Source: AP-15 sp963712825 (GTDB taxonomy: Bacteria > Pseudomonadota > Alphaproteobacteria > ATCC43930 > CGMCC-115725). Taken from it: a stretch of DNA of 64,000 bases. Within the stretch, counting starts at the first letter, position 1, and each line of letters opens with the position of its first letter. Both the position numbers and the translations under genes were made by a program. Positions 26,514 to 35,922 of this stretch are shown here, piece by piece. Below the pieces are notes generated by a model, which was not told where the DNA came from, ran no database searches, and saw only the letters and a program-made list of their open reading frames with translations. Where the stretch lies: the NCBI GenBank assembly GCA_963712825.1, contig CAVQJP010000016.1:806001-870000 (forward strand). The letters run 5' to 3'.

Positions 26514-26555
26514 TCCCTCGCCCCGCTTGCGGGGAGAGGGCCGGGGTGAGGGGCG
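26514..26555. repeat. Dispersed GC-rich hairpin repeat
   Basis: The sequence CCCTCGCCCCGCTTGCGGGG is followed by AGAGGGCCGGGGTGAGGGG. It forms a hairpin with a pyrimidine-rich flank and is a relative of the two inverted copies inside lolD (54967-55077). It is located between the S49 peptidase stop and the small membrane protein gene. Confidence 0.6.
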
Positions 26556-26569
26556 TCCGACCACGACCC

Positions 26570-27412
26570 TCACAGCCCGAACCTGCTCCACAACATCCGG
26601 GTTTCGACCCAGTCGGCGAGGTCGGCGACGATGTCGGCGGGCTCGCGCGCGACAAACGGCAGCCGCGCCCAGAACGGCCGCCGCCGCTCAGCCGCGATCG
26701 CACGCAGCCGCACGTTCTCGCCGTAGCGGGCGCGCATCACCGCACGCAGCTCGCCGATGCCGTCGACCAGCCCGCGCTCGGCCGCCATGTGTCCGGTCAG
26801 CACGTCGCCGCTGAACAGGGTTTCGTCGGCGGCGTCGATCTTGCCGGCGCGACGGCGGCGGACATGATCCTTGAACGCGCGGTGGATGTCGCGCTGCAAC
26901 ACGCCAAGCCGCTCGACATCCTCGGGGTTGACCGGCAGAAACGGGTCGAGCAGCGATTTATGGGTGCCGGCGGTGTAAAGCCGGCGCTCGACGCCGAGCC
27001 GGCTGATCAGCTCATGCAGGCCGAACCCGCCGCTGACGACGCCGATCGAGCCGACAAGCGAGGTCTCCTCGGCGAAAATCTCGTCGCCGGCGAGCGCCAG
27101 CCAGTAGCCGCCCGAGGCTGCGACATCCTCGGCAAAGGCGACCACCGGAATACCCTTTTCCTCGGCGAGCTGGCGGATGCGGCGATAGAGCAACGCCGAC
27201 TGGACCGGGGCGCCACCCGGCGAATTGACGACGATCGCGACCGCCACCAGCCCGCCGACGCGAAACGCCCGTTCGATCGCCGCGGCATGGCTTGCGAGCG
27301 AGATCGCGTTGCGCCGCGCCCGCGGCATGATCACCCCTTCAAAGCGCAGCACCGACACGACCGGGCCACGCCGCCACAGGCGCTCGACATCGAGGTAGTC
27401 GCGAATATTCAT
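26570..27412 (-). CDS. S49 family signal-peptide-peptidase-like serine protease
   Basis: The 280-residue protein is a single-domain SppA/SohB-type protease. The nucleophile Ser lies in AASGGYWLALAGDEIFA and the general base Lys in TAGTHKSLLDPFLP. VVNSPGGAPVQSALLYRRIR contributes the oxyanion wall. The family cleaves signal peptides or membrane-protein segments. Unlike full SppA there is no clear N-terminal anchor, so it may act in the cytoplasm or on the membrane surface. It heads toward the small membrane protein and glyQ. Confidence 0.88.
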   Translation of the reverse strand: MNIRDYLDVERLWRRGPVVSVLRFEGVIMPRARRNAISLASHAAAIERAFRVGGLVAVAIVVNSPGGAPVQSALLYRRIRQLAEEKGIPVVAFAEDVAASGGYWLALAGDEIFAEETSLVGSIGVVSGGFGLHELISRLGVERRLYTAGTHKSLLDPFLPVNPEDVERLGVLQRDIHRAFKDHVRRRRAGKIDAADETLFSGDVLTGHMAAERGLVDGIGELRAVMRARYGENVRLRAIAAERRRPFWARLPFVAREPADIVADLADWVETRMLWSRFGL

Positions 27413-27468
27413 GGCAACTCAAATGGGGAGTCGAGCGGTCAGCCGCTACCGTACGGCGCTGCCGCCGA

Positions 27469-28230
27469 TCAGAACTCCAGACCCCGGCCCTCGCGCAGCA
27501 CGGCTTCGGCGGCGTCGGTCGGCCGGCCGTCGGGCCGATGCAGGACCAGGCCGGGCATCAGCCGCGCCGGTGCGGCGACCTGCTTGCGGGCGCGCACCAG
27601 GATGCGGCTCGCTGGCCGGTCGCCCCCGGGCCACAGCGGAAAGACGACGACCTCCCCGGCGCGGCCGGCGATCTCGCCGATGAGCGCGTCGATGCGGTCG
27701 GCGCGGTGGACAAAGGTCACGCTGCCCTTAGGCCGCACCATCGCCAGCGCGAACCGGACCCAGGCGCCGAGATCTGCGTCGCCCTCGACCGTGGCGCCCG
27801 TCTTGGCCGTGCTCTCGGCCGGGGCCGAGCGGCCGCGCTCGTGATAGGGCGGGTTCGCCATGACATGGTCGAACGCGCCCGGCGACAGCCGCGGCGGCGC
27901 GTGCAGCAGGTCGCCGATCATGACCGAGACGCGCGCCTCCATCGCGTTCAGGATCGCGTTGTCGCCGGCAAGACGCACCAGCTCGCGGTGCATTTCGAGA
28001 CCGACGACCCGGCTGTGCGGCACCCGCGCCGCCAGGCACAGCATCGCCGCACCGGCGCCGCAGCCGACGTCGAGCACCAGCTGGTGCGGCTCGGCCGGCA
28101 CCGCGGCGGCGAGAAAGACCGGGTCGATCGCGACGCGATAGCCCGCGGCGGGCTGGCGCAAGCGGACCCGGCCGCCGAGCAGCCGGTCCTCGGTAAAGGC
28201 CGGTTCGGCGGCAGGCGGCGGGCCGCTCAC
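27469..28230 (-). CDS. N6-adenine-type methyltransferase (TrmN6-like)
   Basis: The 253-residue SAM enzyme has motif I LVLDVGCGAGAAMLCLA and the amino-methylating motif NPPYHERG. The pattern DRLLGGRVRLRQPAAGYRVA at the start is typical of the TrmN6-like group that methylates adenine-37 region of tRNA or a similar substrate. The GTG at 28230 overlaps the stop of the DUF2007 gene (GTGA) and is preferred over longer readings. Substrate is inferred from the family only. Confidence 0.85.
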   Translation of the reverse strand: MSGPPPAAEPAFTEDRLLGGRVRLRQPAAGYRVAIDPVFLAAAVPAEPHQLVLDVGCGAGAAMLCLAARVPHSRVVGLEMHRELVRLAGDNAILNAMEARVSVMIGDLLHAPPRLSPGAFDHVMANPPYHERGRSAPAESTAKTGATVEGDADLGAWVRFALAMVRPKGSVTFVHRADRIDALIGEIAGRAGEVVVFPLWPGGDRPASRILVRARKQVAAPARLMPGLVLHRPDGRPTDAAEAVLREGRGLEF

Positions 28231-28439
28231 CGGGCGTCCTCGCCGGCCTCGGCGAGCAAGGCGCGGGCCCGGTCCAAATCGCGGTCCGCCACCATCAGGC
28301 GCCGCGGGATCGCACCGATACTCCCTTCGACGAGACTGGTGTGATGGTCGAGCACCAGGCTCTCGATGCCGGAATCGTTTAACAGCGCCTGCAGCCACGA
28401 GAGGCGGACGGGGTTGTTGGTGCGCAGCAATTCCTTCAT
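28227..28439 (-). CDS. DUF2007 putative signal-transducing protein
   Basis: The 70-residue protein starts MKELLRTNNPVRLSWLQALL and has the DUF2007 body LVLDHHTSLVEGSIGAIPRR followed by ARALLAEAG. The family is short and of unknown function. ATG at 28439 gives the family-typical start. Its stop overlaps the methyltransferase start by four bases, so the two are coupled. Confidence 0.85.
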   Translation of the reverse strand: MKELLRTNNPVRLSWLQALLNDSGIESLVLDHHTSLVEGSIGAIPRRLMVADRDLDRARALLAEAGEDAR

Positions 28440-28475
28440 GGCGCCAGCCGCTCTCCTCAACCGCACCGCGACGCT

Positions 28476-29306
28476 TCAGCAGGCAATGCCGAGCGCCGAG
28501 GCCTCGCGCACAAGATACTCGCGGCCGACGAGCATGTCGTCGAGCGAGCCGAACGCGTTCATGTAGTGCCCGGCAAAGCCCGCGCCCTCGATGCGGCGGA
28601 ACATGTCGGCGAAGTCGAGGTCGCCGGCGCCGGGGCTCAGATGCTCTTCATAGCCGTTGCGCCGGCAGTCGGCGAGCCGAACCTCTTCGACCCGGCTCAT
28701 GTCGAGCGCATCGACAAACCCGGCGACGCCCTCGGGCACCAGATGCGCGTGGTTGACGGTAAACGACAATTTGAACGCCGGCGACCGGATACGGTCGAAA
28801 TAATGGCGCCACTCCTCGACCGTGTGCGCCAGGTAATGGATTTCGGCCGTGTCCGGCTCCTTGTTCAGGTTTTCGAGCAGGACCAGCGCGCCATGCCGTT
28901 CGGCATCGGCGACGATGCGCTGCAACCGTTCGAGGCCGGCCTTTATCCGCATCTCCTTGTCGGAGGTGAAGTGAAAGCCGGCATGCACGACGATCCATTC
29001 GGCGCCGAGCTTGGGGGCGATCTCGACATAGGCTTGGAGATAGCGGTCGACGGCGTCGCCGACATGGGGCGCGTATTCGGCGACGTTGACCGCCGAGGCG
29101 GTGTGCAGCCCAAGATGGACCTGACGATGCCGGCAGGCGGCGCGGACCGCGGCGGCGCGGTTGTGGTCGAAGCTGCCGAGCGCGTTCGGGCCGGTGTCGA
29201 GCTGAATGTCGATCCAATGCACCGCATGAGCTGCCGCCCATTCGATCGCGTCCTCGGGCCTCAGCTTGCGCCCGACATCGACGCCGATCCGGTCCCGCAA
29301 TCCCAT
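28476..29306 (-). CDS. Sugar phosphate isomerase/epimerase-like TIM-barrel protein
   Basis: The 276-residue protein is an AP-endonuclease-2-type TIM barrel. Metal-site strands are visible as LGLHTASAVN, WIVVHAGFHF, LVLLENLNKEPDT and FTVNHAHLVPEG. The family isomerises or hydrolyses small sugars and related acids. It sits between the TauD-like gene and the DUF2007 gene, all on the minus strand. No substrate clue is seen. Confidence 0.78.
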   Translation of the reverse strand: MGLRDRIGVDVGRKLRPEDAIEWAAAHAVHWIDIQLDTGPNALGSFDHNRAAAVRAACRHRQVHLGLHTASAVNVAEYAPHVGDAVDRYLQAYVEIAPKLGAEWIVVHAGFHFTSDKEMRIKAGLERLQRIVADAERHGALVLLENLNKEPDTAEIHYLAHTVEEWRHYFDRIRSPAFKLSFTVNHAHLVPEGVAGFVDALDMSRVEEVRLADCRRNGYEEHLSPGAGDLDFADMFRRIEGAGFAGHYMNAFGSLDDMLVGREYLVREASALGIAC

Positions 29307-29384
29307 CCCCCGCCCCTCTTGCGGCTGTGCTGACGACGCCGGCGCTACCCGCGGTAGGTGTTACCCCGGTTTGGGCCGCCGCCG

Positions 29385-30239
29385 CTAATTCGGGTAGACG
29401 ATCGTGCGCAGCATGACCCGGCGCTCGGCGGGGTTGGAGTCGCCGGCGCCGCGATGCATCGTCGCCCGCTCGTCCCACATCAACAGGTCGCCGACCCGCC
29501 AGGAATGGTAATAGGTGAACCGGTCCTGGGTGGCGTGGGCCGCCAATTCCTCGATCAGCTGCCACGCCGCCTTACGCTCCATGCCGTCAAAGCCGTGCGT
29601 GTGCATCGGGTTGACGAACAGGATCGGGCGGCCGTCGACCGGATGGTTGACGACCGCGGGGCGGCGCTGCTCGGCATATTTCTTGTCGGTGCGACGCATC
29701 TCTTCCTCGGGATCGTAGAGCCGGGCGCCGGCGGGGCCGTCGGTGCGGCCGTGCAACCCGACGAGATCCGCGAGCCGGCCCTTCATCGCATCAGGCAGCG
29801 CCTGATAAGCGGCGGACATGTCGGCGAACAAGGTGCCGCCCTTGCTCGCCGGCACTTCGACCGCGTGCAGCATTGCCAGCAACGGCAGTACCTCCTCGTA
29901 GGTCGAGTCGGTATGCCAGTCGGTGGCGCGCTTGACGCCGTACCAGTCGATGTTGCCGGCGTCGTCGACGTTGCGCACCCACGAGACCTCGGGGTGCTCG
30001 GGGTGCCGGTAGCCGACCAGCGAATGCTTGCGTGGTGCGCCAAACCGGCGGCCGAACACGGCGATGTCGCCGGCGCTCAGACGCTGGTTGCGGAAAACCA
30101 GCACCGGATGCTGAGCGAATGCCTTGGCGATCCAGGCAAAGGTGTCGTCGTCGAGGCGCGACAGATCGACGCCGAGCGCCTCGGTGCCGAGCTGTTCGCC
30201 GAGCGGGCGCAGCTCCCTTGATTCGGTGACTGTGGTCAT
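29385..30239 (-). CDS. TauD/TfdA family Fe(II)/2-oxoglutarate dioxygenase
   Basis: The 284-residue protein has the iron site His-x-Asp in ATDWHTDSTYEE and the distal His in ERATMHRGAG, with a 2-oxoglutarate Arg at RRVMLRTIV. It resembles TauD and related enzymes that oxidise sulfonates, phenoxyacids or alkyl sulfates. ATG at 30239 is chosen because the family begins soon after it and the longer open frame upstream lacks protein character. The substrate is not readable. Confidence 0.88.
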   Translation of the reverse strand: MTTVTESRELRPLGEQLGTEALGVDLSRLDDDTFAWIAKAFAQHPVLVFRNQRLSAGDIAVFGRRFGAPRKHSLVGYRHPEHPEVSWVRNVDDAGNIDWYGVKRATDWHTDSTYEEVLPLLAMLHAVEVPASKGGTLFADMSAAYQALPDAMKGRLADLVGLHGRTDGPAGARLYDPEEEMRRTDKKYAEQRRPAVVNHPVDGRPILFVNPMHTHGFDGMERKAAWQLIEELAAHATQDRFTYYHSWRVGDLLMWDERATMHRGAGDSNPAERRVMLRTIVYPN

Positions 30240-30767
30240 TGGGCGATCCTCCTGCGCGGTCGGCGAATGATGGCCGCGTACGGCACAATGGCATAGCGCC
30301 GATCGAGCATGGCTGAATCGTTCGATCGGGTCGTCCGCTGCATGGTTTGGGCACCGTAGCCCTCGGCCATGTCGGCGAGATCCAGCGATAATCCCGGCGG
30401 CGCAGGGACGAATCCGACGCGGGCATGTGCCAAAGGTACCATGCGCGGTCGGAAAGGGACGAACCTTGGGCAGCACCACACTGGAAGCCATGTGTTGCCG
30501 TGCTTACGGACGAGCGGTTACGCCTACCCGTTCCAGCGCGCGGTCGCAGAAGATCCGGCCATCGTTGGGCCTGCTTCGCTCTGCTGCGTAGAGAGCTTGG
30601 TGGGTGCTTGGATCTTCACAAGGGGTGAATCTGCCGTTTGACTTGCTGCCTATGGGACGCCGGCGCGCGCGGGTGGAGACTTCGCTGCGAAGTCTCGACG
30701 TTTGTCGGGGGCACAGCCCCCCGTCTTCTCACGGGGCCTCGATTTGGGTCGCATAGCCGGCCTTCTC
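30240..30767. other. Intergenic region between the TauD-like gene and trmB
   Basis: No gene is supported in these 528 bases; open frames on both strands have no family-like features, and no tRNA cloverleaf was found. Two hairpins at 30676-30720 lie close to the trmB stop. A promoter for the TauD-like gene must be in the part near 30240-30480. Confidence 0.45.
30676..30720 (-). terminator. Twin hairpins after trmB
   Basis: The first hairpin is GAGACTTCG-CTG-CGAAGTCTC at 30676-30696, a perfect nine-base stem. The second is GGGGGC-ACA-GCCCCC at about 30704-30718. They lie about 50-90 bases past the minus-strand trmB stop at 30768. No clear T-run follows, so termination is a guess. Confidence 0.35.
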
Positions 30768-31481
30768 TCAGGAAATTGCCCCCGGTCGCGGGCGCCGGCG
30801 AGCGTTGAGGAAGAACGGCATCCGGCCGGCGTCGCGGGCTTTTTCCTCGTAGCGGGTCGGCGGCTGGTCGGGCGGGCGCTCGCGCCAGTCGGCCGGCCAG
30901 CGGGCAGACCAGTCGAAGGCCGGATGGCCGGTAACGCACTCCAGCATCGACGCGAAATATTCGCGATGGTCGGTGGCGAGACAAAGCTCGGCCCCGCCGG
31001 TTATGATCCGGGCGAGCTCGTCGAGGGTTTCGCGCGACACGATCCGCCGCTTATGGTGGCGCGCCTTGGGCCAGGGGTCGGGAAACAGGACAAAGACGCG
31101 CCCGATCGAGGCTGGCGCCAAGGCCGCGATCAAGAGGCGCGCATCGTCGGTGAACAGGCGGATGTTGGCGAGCCGCCGCCGCTCGATCTCGCTGAGCAAT
31201 TTCGCGGTCCCGTTTTGGAACACCTCGCAGCCGATAAACCCGGTGTCGGGATGGGCCTCGGCCTGAGCCGCCAGATGCTCGCCCGAGCCGTAGCCGATTT
31301 CGAGCCAGACCGACCCCGGCGCTTTGGGGAACAGCGGTCGCGGGTCGAGATAGCCCGCCGACGGCAGACCGATTGCCAGCCGCGGCAGCAGTTCTTCGAC
31401 GAGGCCGCGCTGCGCCGGGCGCAACGGCCGGCCCCGCTTGCGCCCGTAGAGCCGCCGCTGTAGCGACGTGTCGCCCGCCAA
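30768..31481 (-). CDS. trmB: tRNA (guanine-N7)-methyltransferase
   Basis: The 237-residue enzyme makes m7G46 in tRNA. Motifs are WLEIGYGSGEHLAAQA (SAM site), FIGCEVFQNG and the hallmark VLFPDPWPKARHHKRR. The start is uncertain: TTG at 31481, four bases after the metK stop, gives a normal length, while an ATG at 31544 would overlap metK by 59 bases. No good Shine-Dalgarno decides it. Confidence 0.92.
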   Translation of the reverse strand: MAGDTSLQRRLYGRKRGRPLRPAQRGLVEELLPRLAIGLPSAGYLDPRPLFPKAPGSVWLEIGYGSGEHLAAQAEAHPDTGFIGCEVFQNGTAKLLSEIERRRLANIRLFTDDARLLIAALAPASIGRVFVLFPDPWPKARHHKRRIVSRETLDELARIITGGAELCLATDHREYFASMLECVTGHPAFDWSARWPADWRERPPDQPPTRYEEKARDAGRMPFFLNARRRPRPGAIS

Positions 31482-31485
31482 AGGA

Positions 31486-32646
31486 TCAGAACGCGCGCCG
31501 CAATTCGTCGACGAGATCGAGCCTCTCCCACGAGAAGCCGCCATCGGGCTCGGGCGTACGGCCGAAATGGCCGTAAGCGGAGGTACGGGTATAGATCGGC
31601 CGGTTGAGCCCGAGATGGGTACGGATGCCGCGCGGCGACAGGTCCATCAGCTCCTGCAGCACGTCGGCGAGCTTGTGCTCGTCGACCGCGCCCTCGGTGT
31701 CGACGTAGAAGGACAGCGGCTTTGCGATGCCGATCGCGTAGGCGACCTGGATCGTGCAGCGTTCGGCGAGCCCGGCGCCGACGACGTTCTTTGCCAGATA
31801 ACGCGCGGCATAGGCCGCCGAGCGATCGACCTTGGTCGGGTCCTTGCCCGAAAAGGCGCCCCCGCCATGCGGTGCCGCGCCGCCATAAGTATCGACAATG
31901 ATCTTGCGTCCGGTGACGCCGGCGTCGCCGTCGGGGCCGCCGATCACAAACAGCCCGGTCGGGTTGACGAGAAAATTCTGCTGGTCGCACATCCACCCCG
32001 CGGGCAGGGTCGAGACGACAAAGGGGCGGACGATCTCGCGGACCTCGTCCTGGTCGATGCGCTCGGAATGCTGGATCGAGACCACCACCTTGGTCGCCCG
32101 CACCGGCTTGCCATTTTCGTATTGCAGCGTGACCTGGCTTTTCGAGTCGGGGCCAAGCAACGGCGTCTTCCCGGCATGGCGCGCCTCGGACAAGGCGCGC
32201 AGCATCGCATGGGCATAAAAAATCGGCGCCGGCATCAGCGCCGGGGTCTCGCTGCAGGCATAGCCGAACATCATGCCCTGGTCGCCGGCGCCTTCGTCCT
32301 TGTTGCCGGCGGCGTCGACCCCGCGCGCGATGTTAACCGACTGGCCGTGGATGTGACACTTGACCGATGCGCGTTCCCAATGAAAGTTTTCCTGCTCGTA
32401 GCCGATGTCGCGGATCGCCCGGCGCGCCACCTCGACCAGCTGTTCGCCGCTGATCGCGGCCGGCCCGCGGGTCTCGCCGGCGAGGACGACGCGGTTGGTG
32501 GTGACCAGGGTCTCGACGCCGCAGCGCGCCTCGGGCTCGGCGGCGAGGTAAGTGTCGACAATCGCATCCGAAATGCGATCGCAGATCTTGTCCGGGTGGC
32601 CTTCCGAAACCAACTCGCTGGTAAAAACAAAATCGCGCTTTGCCAA
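31486..32646 (-). CDS. metK: S-adenosylmethionine synthetase
   Basis: The 386-residue enzyme makes SAM from methionine and ATP. Motifs are VSEGHPDKICDRISDAI, GAGDQGMMFGYA and GGGAFSGKDPTKVDRS, the signature P-loop-like end. It follows the XRE regulator gene in the core alphaproteobacterial cluster. I looked at the 141-base leader for a SAM- or SAH-riboswitch and saw no match. Confidence 0.97.
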   Translation of the reverse strand: MAKRDFVFTSELVSEGHPDKICDRISDAIVDTYLAAEPEARCGVETLVTTNRVVLAGETRGPAAISGEQLVEVARRAIRDIGYEQENFHWERASVKCHIHGQSVNIARGVDAAGNKDEGAGDQGMMFGYACSETPALMPAPIFYAHAMLRALSEARHAGKTPLLGPDSKSQVTLQYENGKPVRATKVVVSIQHSERIDQDEVREIVRPFVVSTLPAGWMCDQQNFLVNPTGLFVIGGPDGDAGVTGRKIIVDTYGGAAPHGGGAFSGKDPTKVDRSAAYAARYLAKNVVGAGLAERCTIQVAYAIGIAKPLSFYVDTEGAVDEHKLADVLQELMDLSPRGIRTHLGLNRPIYTRTSAYGHFGRTPEPDGGFSWERLDLVDELRRAF

Positions 32647-32787
32647 GAACTTGCCCTTCCTGAAACGACGCGTCGGCCGCGTAGCCGCGGGCGTTGATGC
32701 CGCCTGCGCGAGCGAGCGTCAAGCGCCCATTTATGTGCCGAACGGTTGCAGCCGCCGCGCGCCGCCGCGATATCGCCCCACAAGCGG

Positions 32788-33249
32788 CTATTTCTCGGGC
32801 GGCCGTTCACCACCGGCGGCCAGCGCCTTGGCGAGCTCGAATAGGCGGCGGCGAACCATCGGATCCTCTATGCGATAGTAGGCGCTGATCAATTCGATGG
32901 TTTCGCGCTTGCGCAGCGGGTCGGAATCAAAGGCTTCCGCCGGCGGCTCGGCAAAGCCGGCCGGGATGGCCGGCGCCCGCACCGGGTCCATGTCGTCGAA
33001 AAAGAACGAGACCGGGACGTCGAGCACCCGGCTCAAATCATGCAGCCGGCTGGCGCCGATGCGGTTGGCGCCGCGTTCGTATTTTTGCACCTGCTGAAAC
33101 GTCAACCCGATCGCCTCGCCAAGCTTTTCCTGGCTGAGCCCCAGCATGTTGCGGCGCAACCTGACACGCGAGCCGACATGGATGTCGATCGGGTTCGGCT
33201 TGTCGCCCTTCTGGCGCCCCGGCCGTCGGGTTTGTTCGTGCATCGCCAT
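32788..33249 (-). CDS. XRE family transcriptional regulator
   Basis: The 153-residue protein has a helix-turn-helix near residues 20-75: VRLRRNMLGLSQEKLGEAIG then TFQQVQKYERGANRI. The C-terminal SAYYRIEDPMVRRRLFELA is typical of the alphaproteobacterial regulator kept next to metK. The Met at 33249 or 33243 could be the start; neither has a strong Shine-Dalgarno. An AT-rich stretch upstream (33265-33300) is a likely promoter. Confidence 0.88.
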   Translation of the reverse strand: MAMHEQTRRPGRQKGDKPNPIDIHVGSRVRLRRNMLGLSQEKLGEAIGLTFQQVQKYERGANRIGASRLHDLSRVLDVPVSFFFDDMDPVRAPAIPAGFAEPPAEAFDSDPLRKRETIELISAYYRIEDPMVRRRLFELAKALAAGGERPPEK

Positions 33250-33368
33250 CGGGGTCGATCGCTTTCTCGATAACAATTTGTTAGATATTTAGAGTAGGCG
33301 GGTGGGGCCGGTCAAGCCGAAGCTTCAACCTGTAATAAAGAGATGCAACCTAAGGCGGTGTTGCGGGC

Positions 33369-34985
33369 TCAGCCGATCCGAAGCGCTACCGGCACCGCCC
33401 CGAGAAGCAAGAGCGCCACCAGCACCCAGTCTCCGCTCCGCGCATAAGGCGTGCGCGCCGCCGCCCGCGGCAGTGCAGCATCGACATAGCCGATCGCGTC
33501 GAGGCTCGTGCGCTCGACGATCCGGCCCGCCGGGTCGACTACCGCGCTGATGCCGTTGTTGGCGACGCGGACCAGCGGCAGACCCTCCTCCACGGCTCGG
33601 GTGCGGGCGATTGCGAAATGCTGATACGGCCCTGAGCTGCGCCCGTACCAGGCATCATTGGTGACGTTCAGCATCCAGGACGGGCGCCGGCTCTCGTCGA
33701 CGATGGCGCCGGGAAAGATTGCTTCGTAACAGATCAGCGGCGCAAAGGCCGGCAGACCCGCCGGCGCGATCGTCCGCGGCCCGACGCCGGGGGAGAAATC
33801 CATCGTGCCGGCGGTGATCTTGGTGATCGGCAGCAGATTGCGGAACGGAACATATTCGCCAAACGGAACGAGATGCGCCTTGTCGTACCGGGCGACGATG
33901 TCGCCGCGGTCGTTGATCGCCTCGAGGCTGTTCCAGATCTGCTCGATCGGCGCCGGCGGCGGGTTTGCCCGCAGCGCCCCGGTAATCACGTAGCCGCCCT
34001 TGGGTGCGACCGCGGCCACCGCATGGCGCGCCGGCGCGTCGCGGGCGAGCAGGAACGGCGTTGCCGCCTCGGGCCACAGGATCGCGGACAAGGGATGCTG
34101 CGCCGGTGCTGAGCTCAGCTCGATCAGGCGCTGAAAATTGCTCCGCGAGGCCGCGGGGTCCCACTTCAGGCTTTGCGCGATCGAAGGCTGGACCAGGCGC
34201 AGCCAGGTGCCGGTCAGCACGGTCGGGTCGGCGGCGAGCCGCACCGCGCCGCCGAGCGCCGGCACCAGGATCAAAAGTCCCGCCGCGATCGCCGGGGCCC
34301 AGCGCCGCATCGCGGCCATCGGTCCCTGCCGCGGGCTCCCGAGCAGCGCCGGCAACGATGCCGCGAGCACGGTCACAAAGCTGAGGCCGTAGATGCCGAC
34401 CACGGCGACGCTTTGCAATACTGCGACGCCGCCCGGGAAGCCGCCCGACCAGGCATAGCCGATCAGGTTCCACGGCAAACCGGTGAAGGCATGACCGCGG
34501 GCCCACTCGGCAATGGTCCAGGCGATCGCAAAGGCGAACACCCGGGCTGCCGGCGGCAGCCGCACGGATCGCGTGACGACGCCGGTCGCGAGCAACGCCA
34601 GCCCGGCATAGACGGCAAACCCTGCCGGCAGCCCGGCGGCGGCGAACGGCACCAGCCACCAGAACCGGGCGATGTCGACAAATAGTGCGGCGGCGATCCA
34701 ATAGAGGCCGGCGAGAAAAAATCCGAAGCCGAAGACCCAGCCGAGCCGAAACGACGCGCCGAGGGTGGCGCTGCCGTCGTCGAGCCACAACAGGCCGGCA
34801 AACGCCGCCACCAGCAACGGCGCCAAATCCAAAGGCGGCATCGCCGCCGCGGCGGCGATGCCGAGGACAAAGGCGAGCCCGTAGCGGCGCCAGCCGGTCA
34901 GCGCGCTAACGTCCTGGGCCAGGCGGCAGAGCGGCGTGTCGACGCGCGAGCCCGGCCGAATGCGATAGACCGTGGCGTCAGGCAC
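33369..34985 (-). CDS. lnt: Apolipoprotein N-acyltransferase
   Basis: The 538-residue inner-membrane enzyme adds the third acyl chain to lipoproteins. The N-terminal part has several membrane helices (VLGIAAAAAMPPLDLAPLLV). The nitrilase-like domain has the triad Glu in LWPEAATPF, Lys in YDKAHLVPFGEYVPF and Cys in LICYEAIFPG. The GTG at 34985 overlaps the corC stop by eight bases. Confidence 0.95.
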   Translation of the reverse strand: MPDATVYRIRPGSRVDTPLCRLAQDVSALTGWRRYGLAFVLGIAAAAAMPPLDLAPLLVAAFAGLLWLDDGSATLGASFRLGWVFGFGFFLAGLYWIAAALFVDIARFWWLVPFAAAGLPAGFAVYAGLALLATGVVTRSVRLPPAARVFAFAIAWTIAEWARGHAFTGLPWNLIGYAWSGGFPGGVAVLQSVAVVGIYGLSFVTVLAASLPALLGSPRQGPMAAMRRWAPAIAAGLLILVPALGGAVRLAADPTVLTGTWLRLVQPSIAQSLKWDPAASRSNFQRLIELSSAPAQHPLSAILWPEAATPFLLARDAPARHAVAAVAPKGGYVITGALRANPPPAPIEQIWNSLEAINDRGDIVARYDKAHLVPFGEYVPFRNLLPITKITAGTMDFSPGVGPRTIAPAGLPAFAPLICYEAIFPGAIVDESRRPSWMLNVTNDAWYGRSSGPYQHFAIARTRAVEEGLPLVRVANNGISAVVDPAGRIVERTSLDAIGYVDAALPRAAARTPYARSGDWVLVALLLLGAVPVALRIG

Positions 34986-35922
34986 CAGCGCCCGCCGCTC
35001 CTTTGACCGGCGGCAGGCGGCGTACGCGCAAGCGCTTGATGCGGCGCGGGTCCGCCTCCAATACCTCGAATTCGATGCCGGACGGGTGGGCGATGACCTC
35101 GCCGCGTTTCGGCACCCGCCCGGCGAGGGTCGAGACGAGACCGCCCAACGTGTCGACCTCCTCCTGGTCGCCCACCGGACGCAGCCTTATCCTTTGCCGC
35201 TCCTCGAGCGCGTCGATCGGGGTGCGGGCATCGGCGACCAGGGTGCCGTCCGCACGTTCCAGCAGACTGGGAGAGTCGGCCTCGTCGTGCTCGTCCTCGA
35301 TGTCGCCGACGATGACCTCGATCAAATCCTCGATCGTTACCAGCCCGTCGATGCCGCCAAACTCGTCGACGACCATCGCGATATGAGTGCGTGCCTGACG
35401 CATCTGCACCAAAAGATCGAGGATCGGCAATGACGGCGCCACAAACAACAGCTTGCGCAGCAACGGCGCGAGCGTGGTCTCGCGGCGCTCGGCGACCGGC
35501 GGCAGGATGTCCTTGACGTGGACAAAGCCGATCACGTCGTCGAGGGTTTCGCGGTAGACCGGGACCCGCGAATGGCCCTGCTCGATCACCGATTTGACGA
35601 CTTCGGGGAACGGCGTTTCGATGTCGAGCGCCACGATGTCGACGCGCGGCACCATAACGTCGAAGGCGGTGCGGTCGTGGCCCTTCAAGATGTTGCCGAT
35701 CAGCACCCGCTCATGCGCCCCGAGCGGGTCGGCGTCGCCGGCAACCGGCTCGTCCATCATTCCGTCGATTGTGTCGCGCAGGCTTTCGCCGTTGCGCTGC
35801 CGACGGATCAATCTCATCAGCCGGCGCCACGGCGCAAAGGCCCGATCCCGGCCAGATTGGCCGCTGCTTTCGGGCGGTTCGGGATTTACCATCGAGACGT
35901 CGGTCGGACCTTTGCTTCTCAC
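34978..35922 (-). CDS. corC: CorC/HlyC family CBS-domain protein
   Basis: The 314-residue protein has two CBS domains (TAFDVMVPRVDIVALDIETP and RTHIAMVVDEFGGIDGLVTI) and a C-terminal CorC_HlyC domain (VDTLGGLVSTLAGRVPKRGE). The family aids magnesium and cobalt homeostasis. The GTG at 35922 overlaps the ybeY stop (GTGA); an in-frame ATG at 35892 is an alternative. Confidence 0.92.
   Translation of the reverse strand: MRSKGPTDVSMVNPEPPESSGQSGRDRAFAPWRRLMRLIRRQRNGESLRDTIDGMMDEPVAGDADPLGAHERVLIGNILKGHDRTAFDVMVPRVDIVALDIETPFPEVVKSVIEQGHSRVPVYRETLDDVIGFVHVKDILPPVAERRETTLAPLLRKLLFVAPSLPILDLLVQMRQARTHIAMVVDEFGGIDGLVTIEDLIEVIVGDIEDEHDEADSPSLLERADGTLVADARTPIDALEERQRIRLRPVGDQEEVDTLGGLVSTLAGRVPKRGEVIAHPSGIEFEVLEADPRRIKRLRVRRLPPVKGAAGAGA

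Noticed and set aside
27538..28344. Plus-strand open frame over the methyltransferase gene
   Set aside because: Its residues are Arg/Ala/Gly-rich shadow sequence with no motifs, while the minus strand has a clear SAM enzyme.
30236..30641. Open frames on both strands between the TauD-like gene and trmB
   Set aside because: No binding sites, motifs or hydrophobic pattern support them.
32647..32787. Possible SAM or SAH riboswitch before metK
   Set aside because: No SAM-II, SAM/SAH or SAH core pattern could be matched by eye.
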